From a virus, in the IMG/VR virus record IMGVR_UViG_3300009094_001034, positions 1 to 64,000 of that record: a stretch of 64,000 nucleotides of DNA; one strand, given 5' to 3'. This document shows, piece by piece, positions 57,679 through 64,000 of this stretch (positions within the stretch are counted from its first letter, which is position 1; each line of letters begins with the position of its first letter). Under the pieces are notes generated by a model that did no database searches, was not told the origin of the DNA, and saw only the letters and a program-made list of their open reading frames with translations. Both the position numbers and the translations under genes were made by a program.

Positions 57679-59655
57679 ATGGCGGATGAACGAGAGTGGT
57701 TCCCTTTTCAGCCCGAGCTCGGGCAGCACGTCGAGGAGTTCACGACGTTCGCTACGCGCTTGGCTGAAGCCACAGACCTGAAACCGCTGCGACTCGAGGT
57801 GCTCCGGGAACTCGACCGGGCGAAGAACGGCGCGCTCCCGCTCCACATGGTCCAGAGCATTGCCCTCGACCTCGCCGATCAGGGCTGGGGATTCAGCGTC
57901 GATCGAGACGGGATCGCATGCTCCGCTCCATCTGTCGCGGATGAATGCTCGGCGAGCGCAAAGACACGCATCCGTCAGGGCCACGCTTTCGAGCGCTCCG
58001 CCCACCTGCGCGAACCCTCCGTCCAAGACTTCATTGCGGCGATGGAACAGCGAAGGCTCACGGCGAACGGCTGGCATTCGATCTACTCGCTCATGCGCGA
58101 TGGCCGGGAACTCGGCGCGAAGTTGGCTGCGGCCGCGACGCTTGAAGGCGCCGCGCGCGAGAAAGCGCTTGCAGCAGCGATTGATCCCTACATCCAGTTC
58201 GTTGATCCGGATGTCGTCGACGAGCACACGGGACTCCTCCTCACGGACATCTGGCGCTACTTCCGGATGACGTGGGTGAACATGCACAAGTCCGTTCCTG
58301 GCCGCACGATGATGATCCTCATCCGCGACCGAGCCGCGGCACAACATCCGGTCATCGGGATCGCGGCGCTCGCGAGCGCCGTGGCGCAGTTGGACCTGCG
58401 AGACTCGTGGATCGGATGGAATGCTGCGGCATTCCTCGACCACCTGGACAACGAAGGGAACGCAGCAGATGCGAAGTGGCTCCACGCATCCATCGACAAT
58501 CTCCTCGACGCGATCTACCTGAAGGATCTCCTCAAGGAGAAGATCATCAGCAAGGCGCTCATCGCGACGCCTACCGAGGACCTGATCCGAAACCTCCGGG
58601 ATGCGGCAGCGGAAGCGAAGAAGAAGCACCACCAGAACGCCGATGCCGCGGCGATGAAGCGCAAGGACGTCGCTTGGGAGGAGAAAGCGCTCCTGCCACT
58701 CTTTCGCGCGAAGCGCTGCGAAGCGCTGGCAAAACTCCTCGGTATCCGACTCGTGTTTCAGAAGGTCGGTTTCAGTACCGGCTCTAAGAAAGCGCTCGAC
58801 CTCGCACTCTCGCAGCCCTCAGCGCGGACGGCGATCGGCCAACTCGTGCGGGCAGTGAAGTCGGAGCACGTCGGTATCGACATGATGGACATTACAGTCT
58901 GCGGCGCGGTGGCGCCGTACAACCGCGTGCTCGGCGGGAAACTCGTGTGCACGCTCCTCACGAGCCCCGAAGTCGTGCAGGCGTACAAGCGACGGTACGA
59001 TGGCCAGGAAAGCATCATCGCGTCGTCCATCAAGGGCGCTCCGGTACGCCGAACGCCACGGCTCGTGCTGCTCTCCACGACGAGTCTCTATGGCCGCGGC
59101 TCAAGCCAGTACAACCGCGTGAAGATCCCGGCGGGCGTGGCGGGCGGAGCGGACGGGGATGTCGTCGAGTACCGACATCTCGGCCACAGTAAGGGCTTCG
59201 GGACCTTCCATTTCAGCGCCGAGACCGTGCGCGTCATCGATACTCTTCTCGCCAGACGCCAGGACGGAAAGCGGGTGAACTCCATCTTCGGAGAGGGCGT
59301 GAATCCGCGGATGCGGAAGATCCGCGAAGCGCTCGAATCCGTGCGGTTGCCGAGCGACGCCATCTTGAATCACGGCGTTCCGCGCGTTGTGTACGGCATC
59401 GCGCTCGCGTCGAATTTCCGCGACGTGCTCCTCGGTCGGCAAGACAAGCCGCGCTACGTGATCCCGCAAACGAAGCCTGCGGAGCGGTCGGCCCGGCTCG
59501 CGGCCTTCTGGCGAACGCGATGGCTATCCAATCGCATCAATGATCCTGCGGTGCTCTCGGACATTGCGGAGCACACGCTGTCGTACCCCGTGACGCATGG
59601 AGCTCGCGTCGTCGGTCCGCCTATTGAAGGAGATGAGAACGAGACCCTATGGTGA
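57679..59655 (+). CDS. DruA/DUF4338-like protein (658 aa)
   Basis: N-terminal ~200 residues unrecognised and helical. The middle has LRDSWIGWNAA (241-250), resembling the RDxWIGW of DruA/DUF4338 proteins of Druantia-type anti-phage systems. The C-terminal half has CGAVAPYNRVLGGKL (408-422) and TTSLYGRGSSQYNR (467-480), invariant-looking blocks I associate with the same superfamily. Starts directly after ATPase B's stop and overlaps the next gene by 7 bp, so it belongs to the same operon. The biochemical function of this family is not established. Confidence 0.7.
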   Translation: MADEREWFPFQPELGQHVEEFTTFATRLAEATDLKPLRLEVLRELDRAKNGALPLHMVQSIALDLADQGWGFSVDRDGIACSAPSVADECSASAKTRIRQGHAFERSAHLREPSVQDFIAAMEQRRLTANGWHSIYSLMRDGRELGAKLAAAATLEGAAREKALAAAIDPYIQFVDPDVVDEHTGLLLTDIWRYFRMTWVNMHKSVPGRTMMILIRDRAAAQHPVIGIAALASAVAQLDLRDSWIGWNAAAFLDHLDNEGNAADAKWLHASIDNLLDAIYLKDLLKEKIISKALIATPTEDLIRNLRDAAAEAKKKHHQNADAAAMKRKDVAWEEKALLPLFRAKRCEALAKLLGIRLVFQKVGFSTGSKKALDLALSQPSARTAIGQLVRAVKSEHVGIDMMDITVCGAVAPYNRVLGGKLVCTLLTSPEVVQAYKRRYDGQESIIASSIKGAPVRRTPRLVLLSTTSLYGRGSSQYNRVKIPAGVAGGADGDVVEYRHLGHSKGFGTFHFSAETVRVIDTLLARRQDGKRVNSIFGEGVNPRMRKIREALESVRLPSDAILNHGVPRVVYGIALASNFRDVLLGRQDKPRYVIPQTKPAERSARLAAFWRTRWLSNRINDPAVLSDIAEHTLSYPVTHGARVVGPPIEGDENETLW

Positions 59656-60146
59656 ACGTCCTTGAAGATCTGTACCACGTGAGCGCGACGCCGCGTGAGT
59701 TGAGTTGGCAACCGTCCCTGAAATCGAAGACGTGGGATGACGCGACGAAAGAGGAGATCGAGACGGCCCTCGATGCGCAGCGCCCAGCGCAGGCTCCGTC
59801 GCGGCGCAAGAGCTACTTCGCGTTCCGAACGATCGACGAGTGCGTCTACTACGCCGACTCGGAGGGCATCGGGCCGGAACGCCACTTCTACGTGGTGAAA
59901 CTGACGGGAGCTGTACGGGCGCCAATCAAGATCATCGCGGTGCCCCCTGCATTGTTGCCGTACCGCGACGCGATCTACCGTCACTACTGGAACGCCGACG
60001 ACGGGTGGAAGGTCTACGAACTTTTTGGCGAGCAGATGATCGTGCGGGACGAATACAAGGGCACGATCCCTGACGCTGGCCATGTGCTTGCGAAGTTGGT
60101 TGATGACCGGAACCGCCTGATGCAACTGGCTGCAACGTGGCGATGA
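59649..60146 (+). CDS. Hypothetical protein, possible ADP-ribosyltransferase-like fold (165 aa)
   Basis: Motifs LYHVS (17-aa N-terminus), SRRKSYFAFRTIDECVYYA and a late GEQMIVRDEYKG have the H, Y and E spacing of ADP-ribosyltransferase-like toxins (H-Y-E), but similarity is weak and no family is certain (also DUF2441-like). Lies tightly between the DruA-like gene and the nuclease gene (overlap on both sides), so is probably a component of the same system. Confidence 0.5.
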   Translation: MVNVLEDLYHVSATPRELSWQPSLKSKTWDDATKEEIETALDAQRPAQAPSRRKSYFAFRTIDECVYYADSEGIGPERHFYVVKLTGAVRAPIKIIAVPPALLPYRDAIYRHYWNADDGWKVYELFGEQMIVRDEYKGTIPDAGHVLAKLVDDRNRLMQLAATWR

Positions 60147-60598
60147 CCGATGAAGTGCTGGAGGTGTTGCGTCAGGCGAAAGTGCTTGCGCAGCGCTATC
60201 GTGCGCTGACGGGAAAGCCGCTCGGGATCACCGGAGAGGTGGCCGAGTACGAAGCCGCTCGAATCCTGGGAGTGCGACTTACGCCGGCGCGGCAATCGGG
60301 ACACGACGCCGTCGAGATCGTTGATGGCCGCGAACGCACGCTCCAAATCAAGGGGCGATGCATCCTTCCGGGGGCGAAGAAGAGCCAACAGACGGGTTCC
60401 ATCGATATCGAGAAGGCGTGGGATGCGGTACTTCTCGTGCTCGTCGACGAAAGCTTCGACGCGTACATCATCTATGAAGCGGAGCGCGACGCCGTTCTGA
60501 AGGCGATCCTTGAACCGGGCTCGAAGGGGAGAAACGAGCGGTGGGCGCTGTCGGTGAGCAAGTTCAAGGGCATTGGACGCGAGCGCTGGAAGCGCTGA
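60143..60598 (+). CDS. PD-(D/E)XK-type nuclease (151 aa)
   Basis: Restriction-endonuclease-like core: LGITGEVAEYEAARILG (E32/E35), QSGHDAV (D55) and LQIKGRC (Q68-I-K70), the E...D...QxK arrangement of small PD-(D/E)XK enzymes. ATG 60143 overlaps the previous stop (ATGA). A likely DNA-cutting effector of the island. Confidence 0.72.
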   Translation: MTDEVLEVLRQAKVLAQRYRALTGKPLGITGEVAEYEAARILGVRLTPARQSGHDAVEIVDGRERTLQIKGRCILPGAKKSQQTGSIDIEKAWDAVLLVLVDESFDAYIIYEAERDAVLKAILEPGSKGRNERWALSVSKFKGIGRERWKR

Positions 60599-60614
60599 CG
60601 GTTATTCTTCTGCC

Positions 60615-61421
60615 ATGAACGATGTGCCGCAGCCGACCGCGTACGAGGAACGTTTCATTGCGTTCGTGGATGTGTTGGGTTTCGGCGCGCTGGTGTCCGA
60701 GTCGGGAAAGCCAGGTGCGGATGCGGCGGGGACAATCAAGCGAATCTGTGATGCGATTCTGTGGTCGCGGGAAGAACTCGAAGATCTGTTGAGTGGTTCT
60801 TCCGATTTCGTCTTTACGCAGTTCTCAGACTCCTTCGTGATCAGCACGGAGGCGTCGAATGAGACCCAACGATTCGGCCTCAGCCAGTTTGCCTTCGCAG
60901 TGCGCGCGATCATCGATTGTTTCCTCGGGTCTGACTTGGTTCTGCGCGGTGGTGTTACGCGCGGTCCGCTGATTCATACGCGTGAACTTCTCTTCGGCCC
61001 TGCGATGAACCGCGCGTATGAGTTGGAGTCTCGCGTGGCGAATGTTCCTCGGATCATCTTCGACCCGGACATCCCTGCCGTCCGTGATGCGCTGATGACG
61101 GACTACATGCCGGACTACGTGGCGAGAGACACGGACGGGTTCTTTTACGTCGACTACTTCTCCCCTACGAAGAAGTTCTTTCTCGTTCCGAGCTGGCTGT
61201 ACTCCATTCAGCGAATCATCGAAGCAATGCCGGTATCGGCGGCGCTCGCGGCAAAACGCGAATGGATGGTTGCGAAGTTCAATGCGCGCCTCGAGGGTTT
61301 CTCATTCGAAGCGTTCAAGGCACGGCTCGATGACTACGTCGACGACACGGACGCGATCAACGCCGTCATCGAAGACTACGAGAAACTCCTTGAGCCGGCG
61401 CGGCGTCTGCGACGGTTGTAG
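60615..61421 (+). CDS. Nucleotide-cyclase-like protein (268 aa)
   Basis: Class III cyclase-like fold: IAFVDVLGFGALV with metal-binding D19, FTQFSDSFVIS with D72, then LRGGVTRGPLI and LLFGPAMNRAYELES, the RGG-x-T-x-G...GPAxNxAYxLE pattern of a defence-associated cyclase-like family. It could make a nucleotide signal, or be an inactive relative. A longer frame from 60573 is rejected. Last gene of the island. Confidence 0.65.
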   Translation: MNDVPQPTAYEERFIAFVDVLGFGALVSESGKPGADAAGTIKRICDAILWSREELEDLLSGSSDFVFTQFSDSFVISTEASNETQRFGLSQFAFAVRAIIDCFLGSDLVLRGGVTRGPLIHTRELLFGPAMNRAYELESRVANVPRIIFDPDIPAVRDALMTDYMPDYVARDTDGFFYVDYFSPTKKFFLVPSWLYSIQRIIEAMPVSAALAAKREWMVAKFNARLEGFSFEAFKARLDDYVDDTDAINAVIEDYEKLLEPARRLRRL

Positions 61422-61430
61422 GAAGTTCGA

Positions 61431-61458
61431 AGGCGGTGACGCCCGACCATCACCGCCT
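61431..61458. terminator. Convergent terminator after accessory island
   Basis: AGGCGGTGA pairs with TCACCGCCT (9 bp, 10-nt loop) between the plus-strand island and the minus-strand repressor. Confidence 0.6.
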
Positions 61459-61469
61459 CGACGAACGAC

Positions 61470-61811
61470 TTAGACCGTCGCGGTCTGGAGCAGGGCGAAC
61501 ACGTTCTGCCCGTGGCGGTTCTTCCTGTTCGCTGCGAGGCGTACGTCCAGCGCTTTCTCCTCCCTCTCCGTCAGGGGCGTGACGAGGATGCGCGGCGCGA
61601 CGGCGTACGAACGTGCGATCTGCAAGCACGTCGGGAGGCGGGGCGTCGTCTTGCCGGCCTCCCACTGCGAAACGGAGAACGGGCTGACGCCGAGCTCGCG
61701 TGCCGCATCCGTGATCGTGCGATCCGACATCACGCGGAGATGCTTGAGACGACGCCCGAACTGCTTGGGGGTGGTGGATACCTCGGACTCTGCAGTCGAC
61801 TGTACTGCCAT
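61470..61811 (-). CDS. XRE-family repressor (113 aa)
   Basis: Central helix-turn-helix of the Cro/CI-XRE type: RRLKHLRVMSDRTITDAARE then LGVSPFSVSQWEAGKTTPRL (about 20-65), where SVSQWEAGK is the recognition helix and family signature. No peptidase domain, so derepression would need another route. ATG 61811 follows a leader CTACCCCCAATTCTC. It faces a 29-bp operator directly upstream. Likely the lysogeny repressor or its antagonist. Confidence 0.82.
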   Translation of the reverse strand: MAVQSTAESEVSTTPKQFGRRLKHLRVMSDRTITDAARELGVSPFSVSQWEAGKTTPRLPTCLQIARSYAVAPRILVTPLTEREEKALDVRLAANRKNRHGQNVFALLQTATV

Positions 61812-61832
61812 GAGAATTGGGGGTAGGAAGTT

Positions 61833-61861
61833 GATGCGCAAACACTAAGTGTTTGCGCATC
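61833..61861. promoter_or_regulatory. 29-bp perfect palindromic operator
   Basis: GATGCGCAAACACT - A - AGTGTTTGCGCATC, a perfect 14-bp inverted repeat with one central base. It covers the expected -10 of the minus promoter whose -35 (TTGACA) is at 61882-61877, so the repressor probably controls itself here. Confidence 0.8.
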
Positions 61862-61876
61862 ATTCTGCAACGAAGG

Positions 61877-61882
61877 TGTCAA
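61877..61882 (-). promoter_or_regulatory. -35 box of repressor promoter
   Basis: Consensus TTGACA on the minus strand, about 17 bp before the expected -10 region inside the operator. The -10 is weak. On the plus strand a TACGAT near 61950 may serve the opposite operon. Confidence 0.45.
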
Positions 61883-62011
61883 GCGAACTTCGTCTCCATG
61901 GGTGCACTCTCCCCCGTGTAGAAGCCGCCTAACTCTCGTCGCAGCGTGCTACGATTTCTCGCGACACGACCACTCCGGCGTGACCCATATGCGTCATGAA
62001 GGAGATGGTCG

Positions 62012-62383
62012 ATGGCAGTCACCAGACGCGGCTTCCTGCAGGGGATCGCTGCCGCAACCGCGAGCACGGCCCTCGTCGTGCGGTCGAACACCCTCCCAGC
62101 CCCACCTGTCGAGGTGCTCGAGGCGGAGATCCTCGGCGAGGAAGAGGTCGGATTCCTCCGGCCACGGGGCGCGACGAAACTGGAGTCCTACCTACGATCG
62201 CGCGGCATCAAGCCGGCGCACCTCGCCCGAGAGTGCGGCTACAGCCGTCAGCATCTTCTCCGGGTTCGCATGGGGAAGATGGAGCCGACGCGGCGCTGCA
62301 TCGCGGCCATCGTCGCGGCATGCCGACGCATTGCACGGGAGCGCGTGCAGCCCTCGGACCTCTTTGAGTTGGAGCGTCCCTGA
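62012..62383 (+). CDS. Helix-turn-helix protein with Tat-like N-terminus (123 aa)
   Basis: Strong Shine-Dalgarno (GAAGGAGAT). The N-terminus TRRGFLQGIAAATASTAL matches a twin-arginine signal (RRxFLxG plus hydrophobic stretch) and is followed by a proline-rich linker. The C-terminal half is an XRE-like domain (LESYLRSRGIKPAHLARECG then YSRQHLLRVRMGKMEP, about 56-90). DNA-binding proteins are not exported, so either the Tat motif is chance, or it is a membrane tether. First gene of the plus-strand repressor-side operon. Confidence 0.7.
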   Translation: MAVTRRGFLQGIAAATASTALVVRSNTLPAPPVEVLEAEILGEEEVGFLRPRGATKLESYLRSRGIKPAHLARECGYSRQHLLRVRMGKMEPTRRCIAAIVAACRRIARERVQPSDLFELERP

Positions 62384-62610
62384 TGACGTTTCCGACGAAC
62401 GTCTGCGAGTGCTCTCATCGCAAGGGGAAGCACTGGTTCACGACGACGAGCAAGAAGGCGCCGTGTCTAGAATGCGCGTGCACCTCCTTTACGCCGGAAC
62501 CCGTGTGCCGCTGCGGGCATGGCAAGAAGTCCCATGCGAAAGGCCCGTGTCATCACAAGTACCTCTGCGGATGCACACAGTTCCGCGACAGGACGGCAGC
62601 CCATGCGTAA
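62383..62610 (+). CDS. Duplicated cysteine/histidine motif protein (75 aa)
   Basis: Two tandem copies of a C-x-C-[SG]H-x-x-x-x-H...C...C-x-C-x-x-F motif (CECSHRKGKHW ... ECACTSF; CRCGHGKKSHA ... LCGCTQF), probably two zinc sites. Coupled to the preceding gene by ATGA. Function unknown. Confidence 0.65.
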   Translation: MTFPTNVCECSHRKGKHWFTTTSKKAPCLECACTSFTPEPVCRCGHGKKSHAKGPCHHKYLCGCTQFRDRTAAHA

Positions 62611-62980
62611 GAGCACGACGGTGATGCCGCTCGCCGGCGTGTTCCGTCAGGGGCAGCCGCTGCTCTCCACTGAGGATCAGGTGTTCCTCCCCGCTGCGGC
62701 CGTGGAAGCGGACGAACTCGTGTATCGCGTCGCCGATCACTCGCTATCGGAGTTGGAAATCCAGCCAGGCGATCTGTTGATCGCTGAATTCAGGTCCAAG
62801 GCGCAGACAGGCGAACTCGTTCTCGTGCGGCTGGGAGAGCAGTGTTTCATCGGGCGCTGGTGGTCAAAACATGCAAGACGCGACGTGACTGGACCGGATG
62901 GCCAGACGGTGATCGCACGCGGGGCAGAAGTCCTCGCGGTCATCAATCTGATTATTCGGGGGTCATATGACACGCAGTGA
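62603..62980 (+). CDS. S24/LexA-like degenerate protein (125 aa)
   Basis: Contains LEIQPGDLLIAEF, TGELVLVRLGEQCFIGRWW and EVLAVINLIIR, the beta-fold of LexA/CI peptidase domains without the normal GDSM serine motif or catalytic lysine. No DNA-binding domain. Could pair with another repressor. ATG 62603 overlaps the previous gene. Confidence 0.6.
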   Translation: MRKSTTVMPLAGVFRQGQPLLSTEDQVFLPAAAVEADELVYRVADHSLSELEIQPGDLLIAEFRSKAQTGELVLVRLGEQCFIGRWWSKHARRDVTGPDGQTVIARGAEVLAVINLIIRGSYDTQ

Positions 62981-63455
62981 ACGTATCCGGCACATATTTC
63001 TGAAACAGCGGCGCTTTACACGGGAACACGCATCAGACGCGCTTGGGCGCTCGCTTCGCTGGGTGGAAGCCAATCGATTCTCCAGAGAGAACGGCGGGTG
63101 GGTGTCCTGGCAGGAGATGGTGCTCCTCGCGTACGCGCTCTGGACCCGCGTGCAAATCGACAAGGCGCTCGGGGACGACGCCGCGACGGTCTTTCCGCCC
63201 CTCGCGCAGCTGACGACGCTCACCGTACGCGTCCCGATCTACAAGGTCGTCGGGCTTCGACGCGACGCCGAGCGGCGAAAGATGGACATGGATGAAATCA
63301 TCAACGACGCTCTCGAAGTCGATTGGTGTGAGGCCCAGAGTATCGATAAGAGAGCTCCGGGATTCCTTGCGGCGTGGCACTTCCCGTATCCCTTGTCCAG
63401 ATCGGATGGCTACCGCGAGGCGGCTGACCGACGTGGCGGATGTCCCGATGACTAG
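62967..63455 (+). CDS. Helix-turn-helix-like regulator (162 aa)
   Basis: The N-terminal ~60 residues look like a DNA-binding domain (SERIRHIFLKQRRFTREHAS, DALGRSLRWVEANRF). A central VRVPIYKVVGLRRDAERRKM segment resembles a ribbon or dimerisation region, and the end is disordered. Coupled on both sides. Specific role unknown. Confidence 0.55.
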   Translation: MTRSERIRHIFLKQRRFTREHASDALGRSLRWVEANRFSRENGGWVSWQEMVLLAYALWTRVQIDKALGDDAATVFPPLAQLTTLTVRVPIYKVVGLRRDAERRKMDMDEIINDALEVDWCEAQSIDKRAPGFLAAWHFPYPLSRSDGYREAADRRGGCPDD

Positions 63456-64000
63456 TGACTTCGACTGGCCCGGCGTTCCGTACAGCCAGTTCCTCCGACA
63501 GCAGCTCGCGGAAGCGACCGAGTACGAGTACCTCAACCCGCGCTTGGATCGGCGGTACGACCCCGTCGTGATCGGCGGGAACGCGATGCACCCGGTGCTG
63601 CAACGTGGCGACGTGATCCTCATCGACACGGGCAACACGGAGCCGGAGGACGGCCGGACCGTGGCCGTGCGTGTCGGGGGTGGTCGCACCATCCTTGGCT
63701 ACTGGCGAGATCGTGGTGGAAAGCCCGTGCTCGAGCAAGAGCGAACGGACGCGGTGATCGACCTCGCACAGTATCAAGGCTGGTCGATCTACGGCGTCGT
63801 CACGAAGATCATCGGCCGCGGCATCCCGCCGCATGCGCCACCACCCGATGTAGCATTAGAAACGGAGGCACCACGCATGGATGTCACGCCAGGACAGGCG
63901 CAGTGGATTATTGAACGGCTGATCGCGGAGCGGAAGGTTTCGAGGGCGGACGTCGACAGGTACGTGGGCGACATGGGGCGCGAGATCGAGGACATTGAAG
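63448..64000 (+). CDS. Partial LexA/S24-like protein with inactive peptidase site
   Basis: Runs off the right edge; 184 codons are seen. Contains VVIGGNAMHPVLQRGDVILID, aligned with V-x-GDSM-x-P-x-x-x-xGD-x-V-x-x-D of S24 peptidases but with alanine in place of the catalytic serine; the usual lysine region reads DGRTVAVRVGG. A flexible linker and a helical C-terminal part follow (MDVTPGQAQWIIERLIAER). It is probably a non-cleavable regulator. Confidence 0.7.
   Translation, partial: MTSDFDWPGVPYSQFLRQQLAEATEYEYLNPRLDRRYDPVVIGGNAMHPVLQRGDVILIDTGNTEPEDGRTVAVRVGGGRTILGYWRDRGGKPVLEQERTDAVIDLAQYQGWSIYGVVTKIIGRGIPPHAPPPDVALETEAPRMDVTPGQAQWIIERLIAERKVSRADVDRYVGDMGREIEDIE

Overview
The window looks like most of a temperate, long-tailed double-stranded DNA phage or prophage with a GC-rich genome. 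A tyrosine integrase sits beside a 3' fragment of a bacterial initiator tRNA. The window also carries a DnaB helicase, an archaeo-eukaryotic-type primase, RNase H, two SSBs, a complete head-and-tail morphogenesis block with a tape-measure protein, lysis genes, and a repressor region at the right edge. No rRNA or obvious housekeeping gene is present, so the host cannot be named; bacterial sigma70-type promoters and intrinsic terminators show that it is a bacterium. The 1-1236 segment could be host DNA beyond the attachment site or more phage DNA.

Layout. 1-1.2 kb: three minus-strand unknowns. 1.3-3.7 kb: terminator, initiator-tRNA fragment (attachment site), integrase and small lysogeny-side genes. 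3.8-9 kb: one lone plus-strand gene, then a minus-strand replication cluster (RNase HI, DnaB, winged-helix replication protein, small zinc proteins) fired from a divergent promoter near 7.8 kb. 9.4-25.8 kb: a long plus-strand early/middle region with many tiny membrane proteins, two CHAP peptidoglycan hydrolases, dNMP kinase, metallophosphatase, a protein with an SSB-like tail, a roughly 730-nt structured RNA with an embedded tRNA-Tyr, GroES-GroEL, a RuvC-like resolvase and an endonuclease/DUF4406 fusion. 25.9-27.7 kb: primase, SSB and two small zinc/HNH-like genes. 27.8-53.9 kb: the late block on the minus strand, with lysis genes, tail (interrupted by a plus-strand OLD-type nuclease), head, portal and terminase. 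54-61.4 kb: a plus-strand accessory island encoding two GHKL ATPases, a DruA/DUF4338-like protein, a possible ADP-ribosyltransferase-like protein, a PD-(D/E)XK nuclease and a nucleotide-cyclase-like protein. 61.4-64 kb: repressor region with a divergent XRE repressor, a 29-bp operator and two degenerate LexA/S24-like proteins.

How it works together. The replication genes can build a phage replisome: primase, DnaB, a loader-like winged-helix protein, SSBs, RNase H and a resolvase. The chaperonin pair may fold capsid or tail proteins. The late block follows the usual order terminase-portal-protease-scaffold-capsid-connectors-tail tube-chaperones with a canonical -1 frameshift (CCCAAAA)-tape measure-tail tip-fibre-lysis.

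Most unusual points: (1) the 54-61 kb island, which resembles a phage-borne defence or signalling system not matching any layout I can name; (2) the large ornate RNA at 20.3-21.0 kb; (3) two translation-start styles in one genome, with Shine-Dalgarno leaders on integration, primase, accessory-island and repressor-side genes but C/A-rich leaders lacking Shine-Dalgarno on the early/middle plus-strand and structural genes; (4) two important genes, the large terminase and a CHAP hydrolase, whose reading frames have no ordinary start codon.
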